Of a stretch of 46,283 nucleotides of DNA, positions 7,525-14,939 are shown one piece after another. This DNA is from Flavobacteriales bacterium UBA720. GTDB lineage: Bacteria; Bacteroidota; Bacteroidia; Flavobacteriales; Weeksellaceae. The position numbers and the translations under genes were made by a program. The first letter of the stretch is position 1. Every line of letters begins with the position of its first letter. A model generated the notes under the pieces. It worked only from the letters and a program-made list of their open reading frames with translations, had not been told where the DNA came from and did no database searches. The DNA is taken from positions 1-46,283 of the forward strand of contig DBLQ01000081.1 of the NCBI GenBank assembly GCA_002297505.1, given 5' to 3'.

Positions 7525-7914
7525 TTGAAAACTTTGAGTAAACATATCAGCTTTGTAATTTTAATCTGTCTGGGCTTTTTGCTTATACCAAGCACTACTT
7601 ATGCTTGCACAAAAAAAACCACAAAAACAGATCTAAAGTCAGTTTCAAAAAGTCAGTTCCATAAAGCAGAAATAAAGGATTGCTGTAAAGCAAAATCTTG
7701 CAAAAGAGCTAAAAACCATAATGATTGTAGTGGAAAATGTAAGCATAGTTCTTGTAGATGTAGCACTTTTTCATCTTCCTTGAGTTTACCTATACCGTTT
7801 TATTTAAAAAACGAAAATCAGTTTGTTGAAATTAAACAACAAAAATTCGATTTCAAGCAGGCCTACTATTCTTCAGGCTTTTCTTCCATTTGGCAACCGC
7901 CTAAAATAGGCTAA
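7525..7914 (+). CDS. Secreted cysteine-rich small protein ending in IWQPPKIG (DUF6660-like)
   Basis: 129 aa from a TTG start (no ATG is available). Signal peptide: FVILICLGFLLIPSTTYA. The mature part is rich in Cys, Lys and His (DCCKAKSCKRAKNHNDCSGKCKHSSCRCS), a plausible soft-metal ligand cluster. The C-terminus IWQPPKIG matches the C-terminus of the small protein at 24161 (IWQPPKI), so the two look like distant members of one family. It is first in the copper block and followed by a perfect palindrome (7948-7969). Function unknown; role in metal handling is inferred from composition and neighbours. Confidence 0.7.
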   Translation: MKTLSKHISFVILICLGFLLIPSTTYACTKKTTKTDLKSVSKSQFHKAEIKDCCKAKSCKRAKNHNDCSGKCKHSSCRCSTFSSSLSLPIPFYLKNENQFVEIKQQKFDFKQAYYSSGFSSIWQPPKIG

Positions 7915-7947
7915 AATTATTTCTTTCAAGCCATAATTATGTCTTGT

Positions 7948-7969
7948 CGAAAACTAAAATTAGTTTTCG
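7948..7969. promoter_or_regulatory. Perfect 22-bp palindrome before the copper block (operator or terminator)
   Basis: CGAAAACTAA, two A, then TTAGTTTTCG. It lies 38 bases before the next start codon, with no clean T tract right behind it, so an operator for a metal-responsive repressor is as likely as a terminator. Confidence 0.5.
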
Positions 7970-8006
7970 TAAAATTTTTGTAATCCTAATAATTTAAAAT
8001 TTCAAA

Positions 8007-8891
8007 ATGAAATCAATATCAAAAATATTGATGGTAATCACCGTATTACTATCAACCATAAACATTTTTGCCCAAATCAAAAATTCAAAAACAGAAACCG
8101 TAAAAGTATATGGTAACTGTGAAATGTGTAAAGCAAATATCGAAAAAGCAGGAAATTTAAAAAATGTATCCACTGTAGAATGGAATAAGGATACGAAAAT
8201 GGCTACCCTCAGCTATGATAGTAAAAAAACAAATCAGGACGAAATATTGAAACGCATTGCCTTAGCTGGTTATGACAGTAAGAAATTTTTAGCTCCAGAC
8301 GACGTGTATTCAAAATTATCAGGCTGTTGCCAGTATGATAGAGAGCTAAAGCCAGTTGCCACAAACAAAGATGCTGTTATGAATATGAAAGCTGAACACG
8401 CAAACCACGACCCTAAAGAAATGGCTGTTACAAATACGGCAACCATTCAAAATGTTCCACAACTTAAATCCGTTTTCGATAATTATTTTTCAGTAAAAGA
8501 TGCCTTGGTAAAAACCGATCCTGCTATCTCATCTGTAAAAGCTGTTGAATTGCTAAAGGCGATAAAAGCTGTAGAAATGACAAAACTCTCAACAGAAGAA
8601 CATACCGTTTGGATGAAAGTAATGAAGGATTTAATAGCAAATACAGAAAAAATTTCTACCGCTAAAGATGTTTCAAAACAAAGAGAAACTTTTGCCTTAC
8701 TTTCTAAAAATATGTATGCATTAACCAAAGTGTCAAACCAAGAAACACCTGTTTATTATCAGCATTGCCCAATGTACAACAATGGTAAAGGAGCAAATTG
8801 GTTAAGCAAAGAAAACGTAATTAAGAACCCTTATTATGGGTCTAAAATGCTTACCTGTGGTAGCGTGCAGGAGATAATTGACAACAAATAA
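8007..8891 (+). CDS. Periplasmic HMA-domain plus DUF3347 protein
   Basis: 294 aa. Signal peptide (ILMVITVLLSTINIFAQ), then a heavy-metal-associated domain at about 30-95 with the copper-binding motif GNCEMCKANIE (CxxC), then a DUF3347 domain from about 150 to the end with helical region and the conserved ending YYQHCPMYNNGKGANWLS and KNPYYGSKMLTCGS. The HMA domain suggests Cu(I) binding in the periplasm; DUF3347 has Cys/His/Met residues suited to copper but no settled activity. Same strand as, and closely followed by, the DUF305 gene (12 bases). Confidence 0.85.
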   Translation: MKSISKILMVITVLLSTINIFAQIKNSKTETVKVYGNCEMCKANIEKAGNLKNVSTVEWNKDTKMATLSYDSKKTNQDEILKRIALAGYDSKKFLAPDDVYSKLSGCCQYDRELKPVATNKDAVMNMKAEHANHDPKEMAVTNTATIQNVPQLKSVFDNYFSVKDALVKTDPAISSVKAVELLKAIKAVEMTKLSTEEHTVWMKVMKDLIANTEKISTAKDVSKQRETFALLSKNMYALTKVSNQETPVYYQHCPMYNNGKGANWLSKENVIKNPYYGSKMLTCGSVQEIIDNK

Positions 8892-8903
8892 AGCCCCTCT
8901 ATT

Positions 8904-9419
8904 ATGGAAAATGAACACAAAATGCAACACAGTTCTATAAATGATGGACATAGTGGTAAGCATTCTTTAGCAATGTACAAACGCTTCGCAATTATGGCGG
9001 TTATAATGTTCGCAGCAATGTATTTTATAATGTATGCTATGATTGATAGTTTAAATAATCTTATCCCTAACATTAATAATTTGTATATGACCTTGCTGAT
9101 GGTTTCTGTAATGTTGATAATAGAACTATGGATAATGAAGGGTATGTATGAAAATAAGAAAATCAATTGGGGCATTATAATAATTTCTGCTGCGATAGGT
9201 ATCTTTTCGTGGTTTGGGATTCGGGAGCAGTTATTTGTTGGTGATAAGGAATTTGTAAAAGGTATGATACCACACCACGCAGCGGCAGTATTAATGTCTG
9301 AAAAATCAAACCTTACCGACCCCGAACTGATACAGTTGCAAAAAAACATACTCAAAACCCAAGCAGAAGAAATAGAATTTATGAAGCGAAAGCTGAAAGA
9401 ATTTGAAACAAATAAGTAA
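8904..9419 (+). CDS. DUF305 family membrane protein
   Basis: 171 aa. Three membrane segments (about 29-50, 58-80, 88-105) followed by a DUF305 (ferritin-like-fold) segment with MIPHHAAAVLMSEKSNL near residue 120 and a long amphipathic helix. The paired His and Met are typical of DUF305 proteins found with copper genes. Twelve bases after the HMA-DUF3347 gene and 35 before the next lipoprotein, so probably one operon. Confidence 0.85.
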   Translation: MENEHKMQHSSINDGHSGKHSLAMYKRFAIMAVIMFAAMYFIMYAMIDSLNNLIPNINNLYMTLLMVSVMLIIELWIMKGMYENKKINWGIIIISAAIGIFSWFGIREQLFVGDKEFVKGMIPHHAAAVLMSEKSNLTDPELIQLQKNILKTQAEEIEFMKRKLKEFETNK

Positions 9420-9454
9420 AAAACCATTCTTTAATAACTTTAAATATCATTACA

Positions 9455-10117
9455 ATGAAAAATATATTTTTCTCCATTATAACATTGGCAACATTATTAG
9501 TATTAACAGTTTCCTGCAATCAGTCTTCTAATAAAAACGACAACGAGCAAGCTAATGATAGCACTGCAATAGCTAAAACGCAAGATTTGTCATCAGCAAT
9601 ACAAAATGATACAGTAAAGGCTGTTGCTTCAAAAGATACGCCTTCTCAAGAAGTTGAAAAACATACTGCAAAGGAGCAAGCGCAAAACTTTATTATCACA
9701 CCAATTGTTAAAGATTATTTGGCATTAAAAAATGCACTTGTTGCAGATAATGATAAAGCAGCATCCAGTGCAGGCAAACAGCTCATTAGTACATTGAGTA
9801 AGGTAGATATGAAAACCATACCTGCAAACAAGCATAAACAATATATGGACATAGCTGAAGATGCCAAAGAAAATGCAGAACATATTGGCGACAATGCAGG
9901 AAAGATAGACCACCAAAGAGAACATTTCGCAATTTTGAGTAAAGATGTTTCCGACCTCATTACCTTGTTTGGAACTACAGAAAAACTGTATCAGGATTTC
10001 TGCCCAATGTTTAATGATGGTAAAGGTACTATTTGGATTAGCGAAGCCAAGGCAATAAAAAACCCTTACTATGGCAATAAAATGCTTACCTGCGGTTCTT
10101 TAAAAAAAGAATTATAA
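9455..10117 (+). CDS. DUF3347 lipoprotein
   Basis: 220 aa. Lipobox LLVLTVSC (Cys21) followed by a Ser/Asn/Asp-rich linker to about residue 70, then a DUF3347 domain with FCPMFNDGKGTIWIS and KNPYYGNKMLTCGS. The last 50 residues are a close paralogue of the protein at 8007, which has an HMA domain instead of the lipoprotein linker. A membrane-anchored, periplasm-facing copper-related role is inferred. Confidence 0.85.
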   Translation: MKNIFFSIITLATLLVLTVSCNQSSNKNDNEQANDSTAIAKTQDLSSAIQNDTVKAVASKDTPSQEVEKHTAKEQAQNFIITPIVKDYLALKNALVADNDKAASSAGKQLISTLSKVDMKTIPANKHKQYMDIAEDAKENAEHIGDNAGKIDHQREHFAILSKDVSDLITLFGTTEKLYQDFCPMFNDGKGTIWISEAKAIKNPYYGNKMLTCGSLKKEL

Positions 10118-10118
10118 A

Positions 10119-10589
10119 ATGAAGAAAGTATTAAAGATAATTCTGGCAACATTGCTGTTTATTTTTATTGCTATTCAGTTTTAACAACCTGCCCTCAATG
10201 TTAATAAAGGGCAGGTTTATCAAACCGATTTTGCAAAGGTTTATTATGTTCCGACAAATGTGCAAAGAATTTTACAAAACGCCTGTTACGACTGCCATAG
10301 CAATAATACCAAAGATAAATGGTACGCTAACATTCAACCGATGGCGTTGTTAATGAAAAGACATATTGATGATGGAAAGGCGCAATTAAATTTTAGTGAG
10401 TTTGGCAGTTTAGGTAGCCGAAGGCAAATAAGTAAAGTGAAAGGAATGGCAAATCAAATTAAGGACGATGAAATGCCTTTAGCGTCTTATAAAATAATGC
10501 ACAGCAATGCGAAGCTTTCAAAGAAGCAAAAAAAATTGATCGTAGATTGGATGAACAAAACAGCAGACAGCCTTTCGACCATAAATTAA
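10119..10589 (+). pseudogene. Haem-binding-domain protein (CxxCH) interrupted by an in-frame TAA
   Basis: The frame opens with ATG 10119 and a membrane anchor MKKVLKIILATLLFIFIAIQF, meets TAA at 10182-10184, and continues in the same frame as QPALNVNKGQVYQTDF and then NACYDCHSNNTKDKWY, a c-type haem motif (CYDCH), with a helical C-terminal part to 10589. The anchor and the body belong to one protein of about 156 residues in the small haem-binding-domain family of Bacteroidota. An internal ATG at 10260 would give 109 aa without export signal, so haem attachment would fail. Directly behind the DUF3347 lipoprotein gene (1-base gap). Confidence 0.75.
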
Positions 10590-10667
10590 AACAATGCGCA
10601 AAATAAACAAAGAAAACCAAGCAGGGTTTTATAAGTACAAGTTTTTTTTAAATAAAAAAATTAATAA

Positions 10668-13211
10668 ATGAAAAACATAACACTAATTATATTCATTCTT
10701 TCCGCATTTTCCCTTGCACAAGCACAGGATATGAAAGGTATGGATATGCGTAAAAATGAAAAGATTCAGCAGGCAACTTATACTTGCTCGATGCATCCTG
10801 AAATTCACGCCACAAAACCAGGCAACTGCCCAAAGTGTGGTATGAAACTGATAAAAGAAAAGGCTAAAGTGGTAATGCAGTCATCAAACAAAAAGAACGA
10901 TGAAATGCAGATGACCCGAAAAGAGCAGCCGAAAAAGGTGGACAAAATGAACAATATGTCTATGCCAAAAGAAAAGCCTCAAATCGTAAAAAGAATTGTA
11001 AACACAATACCGCCAAAAACAGTTCGTTACGATTTATATGTAACAGATACACTGGTAAACTATGCAGGTAAAGAAAAAAGAGCTATTGCCGTAAATGGTC
11101 AAATACCAATGCCTACACTTACATTCACAGAAGGCGATACAGCTGAAATTGTTGTACATAACCAACTAAAAGAGAGTACATCGTTGCATTGGCACGGAGT
11201 GTTTTTACCTAATAAAGAAGATGGAGTGCCTTGGCTTACACAAAAACCAATTGAAGCCGGTGCAACCTATACTTATCGTTTCCCGATTATTCAACACGGA
11301 ACGCATTGGTATCATTCCCATTCCGGTTTGCAAGAGCAGATTGGTATGTATGGCAGTTTTGTAATGAAAAAACGTGATGATGATAAAACGTTTAGAGAAG
11401 GAATTGATGATTTACCAACTGTACCAATTATTTTAAGCGAATGGACAAATCTAAATCCGGACAACATTAATCGAATGTTGCATAATGCCAATGACTGGGC
11501 GGCTATTAAAAAAAATGCAACTCAGTCATATGTCGAAGCTATTAAAGAAGGTCATTTCACAACTAAGGTCACAAACGAATGGAAACGGATGTTGGCGATG
11601 GACGTTAGCGATGTGTATTATGACAAAATTTTAATCAATGGAAATAACTCTACCGACTTAAAAATGGTTGATGGCAAAAAGTTGAAAGCAGGTGACAGAG
11701 TGCGTTTACGAGTCTCAAATGGAGGTGCGTCATCGTATTTTTGGTTACGATATGCAGGTGGTAAAATTACTGTAGTAGCCAATGATGGCAATGATGTAGA
11801 GCCTGTAGAAGTTGATCGGTTAATTATTGCAGTTTCTGAAACTTATGATGTCGTTGTTACGATTCCGGAAGATGGTGTGGCTTATGAGTTTTTAGCTACC
11901 ACTGAAGACAGAACACAGTCTGCAAGCTATTTCGTAGGAAACGGTATTAAGCAACTTATTTCTCCGCTCCCTCGTCTTAAATATTTTGAAGGGATGAAAA
12001 TGATGAACGATATGATGAAGATGAGTGGTGATCTGGATGATATGGGAATGAAAATGAGTTTGAACCAAATGGATATGAATGTAGTGATGTACCCAGAAAT
12101 TACTGGAGAAGCAAAACAGAAGCAAGACCATAGCGAACACAATATGAATATGAATATGGATAACGACCCCAATCGTTACAACGCAAATGCTTTAGGAGAT
12201 ATTAAGACCTTGAATTATGCAATGTTGCAATCACCTTACGATACTACGCTTCCAAAAGATGCTCCGGTAAAGGAATTAAAATTTACACTTACCGGAAATA
12301 TGAACCGCTATGTGTGGAGTATGGATAATAAAATTCTTTCCGAAGTTGATAAAATACCTGTCAAAAAGGGTGAAATTCTACGTATTACCATTTATAATAA
12401 CTCTATGATGCGACATCCTATGCACTTACACGGATTCGATTTCAGAGTGATTAACGGTAAAGGCGAAAAATCTCCGCTGAAAAATGTGTTGGATATAATG
12501 CCAATGGAAACTGATACGATTGAGTTTTTAGCGAATGAAGAAGGAGATTGGTTTTTCCACTGTCATATCCTTTATCATATGATGTCGGGAATGAACAGAG
12601 TTTTTGCGGTTGACGACTATCAAAATCCTAATTTACCTGACAAAAAACAAGCATATAATATGTTGCAGCGCGAGAGTAATATGCCACACTTTATGGCGCA
12701 GAATGATTTTGCTACGAATGGGAATGATGGTGACGCAATGCTTCAGAACTCAAGATGGAGTTTAGGTACAGAATGGCGTTTAGGCTATAACGATATGCAC
12801 GGCTATGAAGTAGAAACTCACTTAGGGCGATACATTGGTAAAATGCAATGGTTTATGCCATTCATTGGTTTTGACTGGAGATATCGTAAAATGGGTATGG
12901 ATGAACACGAAACCAATTTATTTGGACAAAAAAATGAAAAAGATACACGTAGAGCTGTAAGCTTAGGTTTTATGTATACAATGCCGATGTTGGTTAATTT
13001 TCAAGCAGAAGTCTATCACGATGGTATTGTTCGTCTTTCCTTAATGCGCGAAGATATTCCTATAACAAAAAGATTAAGAGCAGGTTTTATGGTCAACACC
13101 GATATGGAATATATGACCGAACTCAAATATATTATCAATAAAAATGTAGGTATTCGTACACATTACGATAGTGATATGGGTTGGGGTATCGGTCTTTCGA
13201 TCAATTACTAA
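10668..13211 (+). CDS. Multicopper oxidase with N-terminal metal-binding domain and C-terminal barrel-like domain
   Basis: 847 aa, periplasmic, CopA/PcoA-like; likely oxidises Cu(I) to less toxic Cu(II). Order: signal peptide (to AQAQ, ~20); heavy-metal-binding domain TCSMHPEIH...GNCPKCGMKL (~39-64); Met-rich linker; cupredoxin domains with copper ligands LHWHG (~173-177), HWYHSHSG (~213-220), HPMHLHGFDF (~585) and HCHILYHMMSGM (~628); a Met/His-rich insert at ~443-505 (many MxM and HxxH). From ~690 to the end it changes to alternating aromatic/polar strands (WRLGYNDMHGYEVETHLGRY ... IGLSINY), reminiscent of CopB-type outer-membrane proteins. So it looks like a CopA-CopB fusion. Last gene of the copper block, before a terminator. 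Confidence 0.9.
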   Translation: MKNITLIIFILSAFSLAQAQDMKGMDMRKNEKIQQATYTCSMHPEIHATKPGNCPKCGMKLIKEKAKVVMQSSNKKNDEMQMTRKEQPKKVDKMNNMSMPKEKPQIVKRIVNTIPPKTVRYDLYVTDTLVNYAGKEKRAIAVNGQIPMPTLTFTEGDTAEIVVHNQLKESTSLHWHGVFLPNKEDGVPWLTQKPIEAGATYTYRFPIIQHGTHWYHSHSGLQEQIGMYGSFVMKKRDDDKTFREGIDDLPTVPIILSEWTNLNPDNINRMLHNANDWAAIKKNATQSYVEAIKEGHFTTKVTNEWKRMLAMDVSDVYYDKILINGNNSTDLKMVDGKKLKAGDRVRLRVSNGGASSYFWLRYAGGKITVVANDGNDVEPVEVDRLIIAVSETYDVVVTIPEDGVAYEFLATTEDRTQSASYFVGNGIKQLISPLPRLKYFEGMKMMNDMMKMSGDLDDMGMKMSLNQMDMNVVMYPEITGEAKQKQDHSEHNMNMNMDNDPNRYNANALGDIKTLNYAMLQSPYDTTLPKDAPVKELKFTLTGNMNRYVWSMDNKILSEVDKIPVKKGEILRITIYNNSMMRHPMHLHGFDFRVINGKGEKSPLKNVLDIMPMETDTIEFLANEEGDWFFHCHILYHMMSGMNRVFAVDDYQNPNLPDKKQAYNMLQRESNMPHFMAQNDFATNGNDGDAMLQNSRWSLGTEWRLGYNDMHGYEVETHLGRYIGKMQWFMPFIGFDWRYRKMGMDEHETNLFGQKNEKDTRRAVSLGFMYTMPMLVNFQAEVYHDGIVRLSLMREDIPITKRLRAGFMVNTDMEYMTELKYIINKNVGIRTHYDSDMGWGIGLSINY

Positions 13212-13262
13212 TTATGTTAAATTGTACTATAAATTAACCGTATTATCATTTAACCTTTTTAA

Positions 13263-13297
13263 AAACAAGATCCACCTCTAAGAGGTGGATCTTGTTT
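13263..13297. terminator. Bidirectional terminator after the multicopper oxidase
   Basis: A 16-bp perfect stem (AAACAAGATCCACCTC / GAGGTGGATCTTGTTT) with loop TAA; A tract on one side, T tract on the other. It insulates the copper block from the sigma-dCas12f module. Confidence 0.85.
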
Positions 13298-13507
13298 CTA
13301 TATTTTATTAAGTTTAATAAAAACTATCCTTTCTTGACTAGCAATATAATGCAACTAGTATATTAATTCACCAACATCACTATCATTTAATCAGCTTCTC
13401 CTTTTTTAAAATTGGTCTATGATAATAAAGGACAATATGATAATCTAAGGAAAGAAAGAACTTAGTCCAGAATTCTACAATAAAAAATACCAACTTTCGT
13501 CGGTATT

Positions 13508-13741
13508 TTATTCATTTATGAGTTTAAAAAATTGTTCGAGAGAAATTTTTCTTGCTTTGCATATCCTGTAAAGTGTTTCAACGGGAATTCTATATGTAAT
13601 ATCACTTTTAATTTTTCTGATAGTACTTTCTTCAACATCGTGATTTTTAGCAAACGAGTTCTGTGACTTATTTTCTTTAAGCCAAGGAACTAACCAATTT
13701 TTAGTTATATAAGAACAGATTTTCTCGTTTATGTCAATCAT
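13508..13741 (-). CDS. Small XRE/Cro-type HTH regulator
   Basis: 77 aa. Helical throughout with a Cro/C1-like HTH: NSFAKNHDVEESTIRKIKSD as helix 2-turn-helix 3, then ETLYRICKARKISLEQFFKLI, the usual XRE ending. Probably a DNA-binding repressor. It is divergent from the sigma-factor/TnpB-like module, and an 18-bp perfect palindrome (13774-13791) lies 33 bases ahead of its start and next to a rightward -7 box (13808-13815). I infer it controls itself and the RNA/sigma transcript. Confidence 0.75.
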   Translation of the reverse strand: MIDINEKICSYITKNWLVPWLKENKSQNSFAKNHDVEESTIRKIKSDITYRIPVETLYRICKARKISLEQFFKLINE

Positions 13742-13773
13742 ATAACAAAAGAAATATTTTGTAATTGAAATAC

Positions 13774-13791
13774 TACGGTCGTTCGACCGTA
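13774..13791. promoter_or_regulatory. 18-bp palindromic operator
   Basis: TACGGTCG-TT-CGACCGTA, perfect dyad, GC-rich in AT-rich surroundings, between two divergent transcription units. Likely binding site of the adjacent XRE regulator. Confidence 0.6.
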
Positions 13792-13807
13792 ATTAATTTA
13801 TTTTTGT

Positions 13808-13815
13808 TATATTTG
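13808..13815 (+). promoter_or_regulatory. -7 box of the RNA/sigma-factor transcript
   Basis: TATATTTG, a perfect TAnnTTTG, 16 bases beyond the operator, so a bound repressor would cover its -33 region. Predicted start near 13820. Confidence 0.55.
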
Positions 13816-13819
13816 CAAT

Positions 13820-14020
13820 ACAAGTTACAGTAATGTAATTTTGCGATAGTTCAAAAAAACATAGAAGCTATTGCTTAGATTCTCGATTGGAAAACTGGCA
13901 CTTTTCAAAAAGCAACGAGTTGATAAGTAAATGTGCCCACGACTTCGGCGTGGGCTCACTTATCGTTGCTCGGTATGCCAGTACCTCCAGTCGGTAAGTT
14001 GAGTTCCACGCCTTTTGTTT
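13820..14020 (+). ncRNA. Folded RNA region A, candidate guide-RNA scaffold (tracr/omega-like)
   Basis: Nested long-range stems: GCGATAG (13843-13849)/CTATTGC (13868-13874); ACTGGCA (13894-13900)/TGCCAGT (13976-13982); within it AGCAACG (13911-13917)/CGTTGCT (13964-13970), ATAAGT (13923-13928)/ACTTAT (13958-13963) and GCCCACG (13935-13941)/CGTGGGC (13949-13955); then a hairpin TACC/GGTA (13982-13996) with loop TCCAGTC; then GAGTTCCACGCC (14001-14012) and a T-rich tract. No ORF fits. The architecture is like Cas12f tracrRNA or TnpB omega RNA. It sits directly upstream of the sigma gene with its own promoter. Ends are approximate. A further hairpin TATGAAT/ATTCATA lies at 14049-14072. Confidence 0.6.
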
Positions 14021-14122
14021 TTAGTGACAAAATGTAATGAGGTGGCGATATGAATAGTTTGTCGAATTCATACAAAGATCTAAGCAGTTCCTTCCAGTAA
14101 TAAATAGCTAAATCCGCTGCTT

Positions 14123-14938
14123 ATGAAAAGAACAGACTCTTTGCCTCGAAAACTAAGCAATCTTCAGTTGTACGAACTGCTGAAAAAAGGCAATCCGACC
14201 GCTTTGGAACATATTCATCTACGTTACAAAAGACTTCTTTTCTGGGTTGGATGGCAGGTGCTTAAGGATGATTTTGTAGTTAACACTATTGTTCAGGATA
14301 CCTTCCTAAAATTGTGGTTACACCGTGACACCATTGAAACGCCTAATCATATTACCGGCTTTTTACGGTTTGTTATGAAAAGAGATTGTATATCTTATGT
14401 CACTGCGCCAAGGAATAAATTCACCCGTCTGATGGCCTCTCTTGAAAGTTTTGAGAATTATCAGGATTATCTTGTGGGTTATGATCCCCTAACTGATAAA
14501 GAGAATCTCCTCAGTCACGAATCGGATCAGAAAAATTTCGATGAAGTCAAAAAGGTTTTACCCGTTCTGGATCCAAAAAGAAAACACCTGATCGAACTTT
14601 GCTTGGAATATGGCTTTCAGCACAAACCAATCGCAGAAGCAATGGGAAGCAGTATTAAAGACATCAGCAATGAGGTGAGCAGAGCTATAAATGATCTTCG
14701 GAAAATTCTTAATAGAAGTTCTTTTGAACAGCCACAGGAAAAAGCTTTCGATAAAAAGGAGCAGTCAGAAAAACTCAGCAGTCAACAACTCGATATTTTG
14801 AAAAGAAGGTTTGAGCAGAAATCTTCATTTACAGTTATTGCCCGGGAACTCAAATTACCTGAAAAGGAAGTACATCGGGAATTTCTGTATGCATATCAAC
14901 ATTTACAAAATCAAAACACTTCTGAAATACCTCTTTGA
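14123..14938 (+). CDS. ECF-type sigma factor with two sigma4-like HTH segments, partner of a dead TnpB/Cas12f
   Basis: 271 aa, longer than ordinary ECF sigma factors (about 160-200). Region sigma2 at ~15-90 (LQLYELLKKGNPTALEHIH; DTFLKLWLHRDTIETP; ITGFLRFVMKRDCISYV). Sigma4 at ~145-198 (LDPKRKHLIELCLEYGFQHK, AEAMGSSIKDISNEVSRAIN). A second sigma4-like HTH at ~218-265 (LSSQQLDILKRRFEQKSSFT, ARELKLPEKEVHREFLYAYQ). It would bind core RNA polymerase; the extra HTH may contact the neighbour protein or DNA. The stop is two bases before the ATG of the TnpB-like gene, so they are translationally linked. No anti-sigma gene is nearby, which fits control by an RNA-guided partner rather than by membrane signalling. 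Confidence 0.85.
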   Translation: MKRTDSLPRKLSNLQLYELLKKGNPTALEHIHLRYKRLLFWVGWQVLKDDFVVNTIVQDTFLKLWLHRDTIETPNHITGFLRFVMKRDCISYVTAPRNKFTRLMASLESFENYQDYLVGYDPLTDKENLLSHESDQKNFDEVKKVLPVLDPKRKHLIELCLEYGFQHKPIAEAMGSSIKDISNEVSRAINDLRKILNRSSFEQPQEKAFDKKEQSEKLSSQQLDILKRRFEQKSSFTVIARELKLPEKEVHREFLYAYQHLQNQNTSEIPL

Positions 14939-14939
14939 A

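Noticed and set aside
8834..9427. 197-codon minus-strand frame
   Set aside because: Exact antisense shadow of the DUF305 gene and the end of the DUF3347 gene.
14811..14939. Longer N-terminus for the TnpB-like gene
   Set aside because: These codons overlap the sigma gene end in another frame; the ATG at 14940 matches the family start and the one-base spacing.
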